Shown in pieces: positions 62,176-64,000 of a stretch of DNA of 64,000 nucleotides (within the stretch, counting starts at the first letter, position 1; each line of letters starts with the position of its first letter). A program made the translations under genes and the position numbers. The notes under the pieces are model-generated. The model worked only from the letters and a program-made list of their open reading frames with translations. It was not told the origin of the DNA and did no database searches. Source of the DNA: Paludibacteraceae bacterium (GTDB lineage Bacteria; Bacteroidota; Bacteroidia; Bacteroidales; Paludibacteraceae); contig JAEERP010000008.1 of the NCBI GenBank assembly GCA_016285885.1, positions 1-64,000 of the forward strand, in the 5' to 3' direction.

Positions 62176-63193
62176 ATGAAGATAATAGAAAAAATACAAG
62201 ATGTCCGAAGTTTTGGACTATATAGAGGGGAGGAGTTTATTGCTTTAAATGATAGGATTTTAATTGGCAATAGGGAGATGGATGTAATGCCAAATGAGGA
62301 TTATTTTTGTCATAATGATGTCTTAACTAAAGGTGTGTATGGAGAGGGAACGAATAAAAAACACTATCTATATCCCGACGGCAAATTTCTAGCTGAGGAG
62401 TGCCGATATGAAGACTTTGTCTTTTTCAGCCCAGACTCTTATTATTCTTCAGTGTATAAATGCGATGAAAAAAAAAGAGTATTTTTCTTTTATAGAGAAT
62501 GGCCAAGAATATTTGTTCAGTGTTGATTCAGATGCTTTCTTTTATAACCTTAGATACAATAAGCGGAATTCCATATTACTACTTCCTAAATCAGACAATA
62601 AAAGCATTTTGTTTTATTCTATGGATGGTAATTTGCTTTGGAAATATAATGTTGAAAGACAGGCTGTTAGCATTGACTTGAATGGTACAATAGAAGACGA
62701 AGATTTTGTGATTATATGTTGCTATACAAACGAACTCGAAAAATATTCTGTTGAGTGTTTCAATATAAAAACAGGGGAGAAAATTTGGGGCATTTATGGA
62801 AATGATATAAAATGTGGTTCTTCATATAAGTTGGGACCAAAAGGAATGTTATATGGTCTATCTACTATATGGAATGATAAGGCAGAAATCGTTATGGAGT
62901 GTATTGCCCTGAAGAATGGAGAGCGAATGGTTATTGATATAAAGGGAATAGAAGATTCTGACATAGATATAGATTCAAGTCGTTCCACAATATATGGAAA
63001 CATGTTGTATTTTAACTATAATCGTCCTGTCCCAACTATTGCTTCTATAGATTTGGGAACTATGTGTTTGGTTGAAGAATTGAAAATAAAGACTTCAAAA
63101 TATGCGAGAATGGGAGATTCCCCTATAGTGACAGAGGATAAAGTATATCAATATATAACCTCAATGCGTGAATTACATGTTTATAGCAGATAG
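62176..63193 (+). pseudogene. Propeller-like protein split by a nine-A frameshift
   Basis: Frame 1 runs from the ATG at 62176 to a stop at 62526 (116 residues). Frame 2 continues from the same point to 63193 and can be read from an ATG at 62465. The frames join at a run of nine A (62468-62476): with eight A the product would read continuously ...YKCDEKKEYFSFIENG... for about 338 residues. Repeated strands such as SILFYSMDGNLLWKYN and CFNIKTGEKIWGIYG suggest a PQQ/WD-like beta-propeller. It has no signal peptide. A genuine pseudogene, phase variation, slippage or a sequencing error are all possible. It ends six bases before the convergent dacB. Confidence 0.65.
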
Positions 63194-63199
63194 TATCTC

Positions 63200-64000
63200 C
63201 TATTTCCCCTTATCCGCCGCGATTACCGCATTGATCATCTTGGCGATTTGTTGCACCATCGGTTTCCGCTGTCCGGTGAAGTTGGAGACCATGATGCTGA
63301 AGGCGTACCATTTGTTGTTGGCGTTGATGTAGCCGGCGTAGTTCTGCACGCGCTCCATGCTACCGCTCTTGACGAACGCCTTGCCTTCCAAGGCGGTGCC
63401 TTTCATGAAACCCGCCACGGTGCCGTTCCTGCCGGCTGTGGGTAGTGTCTGGAGGAAGGATTTCGAATAGGTGCTCTGATTATGCATGTAGGAGAGCACG
63501 TCTACCATGAACTTCGGTGAGAGGGCGTTCTTCATCGATAGGCCCGAACCGTCCACCTGGAAGATCCGTTTGGTCTCGATGCCCAGCCCCGACCAATACT
63601 TGGATATCACACTGGCGGACCTCCATCCCACGCAGGGCGCGAGGCTGTCCTTCTGCTTGGATAGGATGAGGAAGATGCTCTCCGCATAGAGGTTGTTGCT
63701 CTTGTGGTTGGTGACCCGCTCGATCTCCTTCAGCGTGGCGGACTTATGCACGAAGAGCGTGTCGCGGATCGAGTCCCGCTTGTACCATCTGACCGTGGTG
63801 GCGAGTGAATCGACCGTGATGCCTGCGCTGATCAGCAGGTTGCGGAGGGAGTCGGCCAAGAAGAGGGCAGGCTCTGGCATCTCCGTCTTGAGGAATTGTT
63901 TCGTGTTGACCGGCAGGTTGCCCCTGAACGTGGGAGCCCAGGAGAAGTCCGTTTTCGTCATTCTCCACGCTTTTTCCTTCCCGGTCTGGGTCATCTCTAT
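63200..64000 (-). CDS. dacB: D-alanyl-D-alanine carboxypeptidase/endopeptidase (PBP4 type), C-terminal part
   Basis: The frame is open to the right edge, so the N-terminus including the SxxK motif is outside. 266 residues are visible. The SxN motif is seen in NHKSNNLYAES and the K-S/T-G motif in AFVKSGSMERVQNYAGYI; VDGSGLSMKNALSPK is the S13 family signature region. It trims or cleaves peptidoglycan cross-links in the periplasm. It is convergent with the frameshifted gene and marks the return to ordinary, GC-richer sequence. Confidence 0.9.
   Translation of the reverse strand: MEMTQTGKEKAWRMTKTDFSWAPTFRGNLPVNTKQFLKTEMPEPALFLADSLRNLLISAGITVDSLATTVRWYKRDSIRDTLFVHKSATLKEIERVTNHKSNNLYAESIFLILSKQKDSLAPCVGWRSASVISKYWSGLGIETKRIFQVDGSGLSMKNALSPKFMVDVLSYMHNQSTYSKSFLQTLPTAGRNGTVAGFMKGTALEGKAFVKSGSMERVQNYAGYINANNKWYAFSIMVSNFTGQRKPMVQQIAKMINAVIAADKGK

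Overview
The window comes from a Bacteroidota chromosome, most likely a gut- or rumen-type Bacteroidales that degrades plant fibre. The evidence is promoter elements of the form TTTG-N19-TAnnTTTG, several proteins ending in type IX secretion (T9SS) sorting domains, Bacteroidota-typical families (DUF4292, CotH, SpmAB fusion, FKBP clusters, outer-membrane beta-barrels with a carboxypeptidase-regulatory domain), and secreted hemicellulases. No rRNA, tRNA, CRISPR array or complete insertion sequence was seen.

Layout. 0-5 kb: start of a secreted protein running off the left edge, a small membrane protein, and a translationally coupled pair consisting of an S74-chaperone/T9SS surface protein and a gingipain-like C25 peptidase. 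5-7.5 kb: pta-ackA acetate pathway. 7.7-15.7 kb: one long + strand run with dut, a TPR protein, a DUF4292 lipoprotein, an EnvC-like amidase activator, a Wzz-like protein, a Gfo/Idh/MocA oxidoreductase, an SpmAB fusion and ybeY. 15.8-17.9 kb: three FKBP prolyl isomerases in tandem. 18-25.7 kb: a GlsB-like membrane protein, a GH53 galactanase, a modular CE4 esterase-GH11 xylanase, and a divergent outer-membrane beta-barrel protein. 25.7-30.6 kb: a Crp/Fnr regulator, then a DUF4268-acyltransferase-methyltransferase-dehydratase-ketosynthase locus resembling a minimal polyene/modified fatty-acid cluster. 30.7-42.9 kb: an Ig/LRR lipoprotein, an Rpn-type nuclease remnant, a 2,749-residue GH8 surface protein with a type B T9SS signal, and a glucosaminidase-LysM protein. 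43-48.5 kb: a T9SS-CotH-CotH operon. 49-54.9 kb: rimP-nusA-infB-cvpA and a flavin reductase. 55-57.1 kb: queFCDE, covering preQ1 synthesis downstream of GTP cyclohydrolase.

Accessory region, 57.1-63.2 kb. Immediately after queE lies a palindrome-rich repeat array with two near-identical 295-bp units followed by diverged partial units. A second block of the same family lies about 2 kb further on. Around them are six or more small, AT-rich, unrecognised membrane protein or lipoprotein genes, all on the + strand, two of them preceded by the same 30-bp upstream motif. A last gene there is broken or phase-shifted by a nine-A run. In each repeat, conserved palindromes frame a 46-48 bp window whose sequence differs between units. 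This is the part of the window least explained by known families. The right edge cuts a PBP4-type D-Ala-D-Ala carboxypeptidase.
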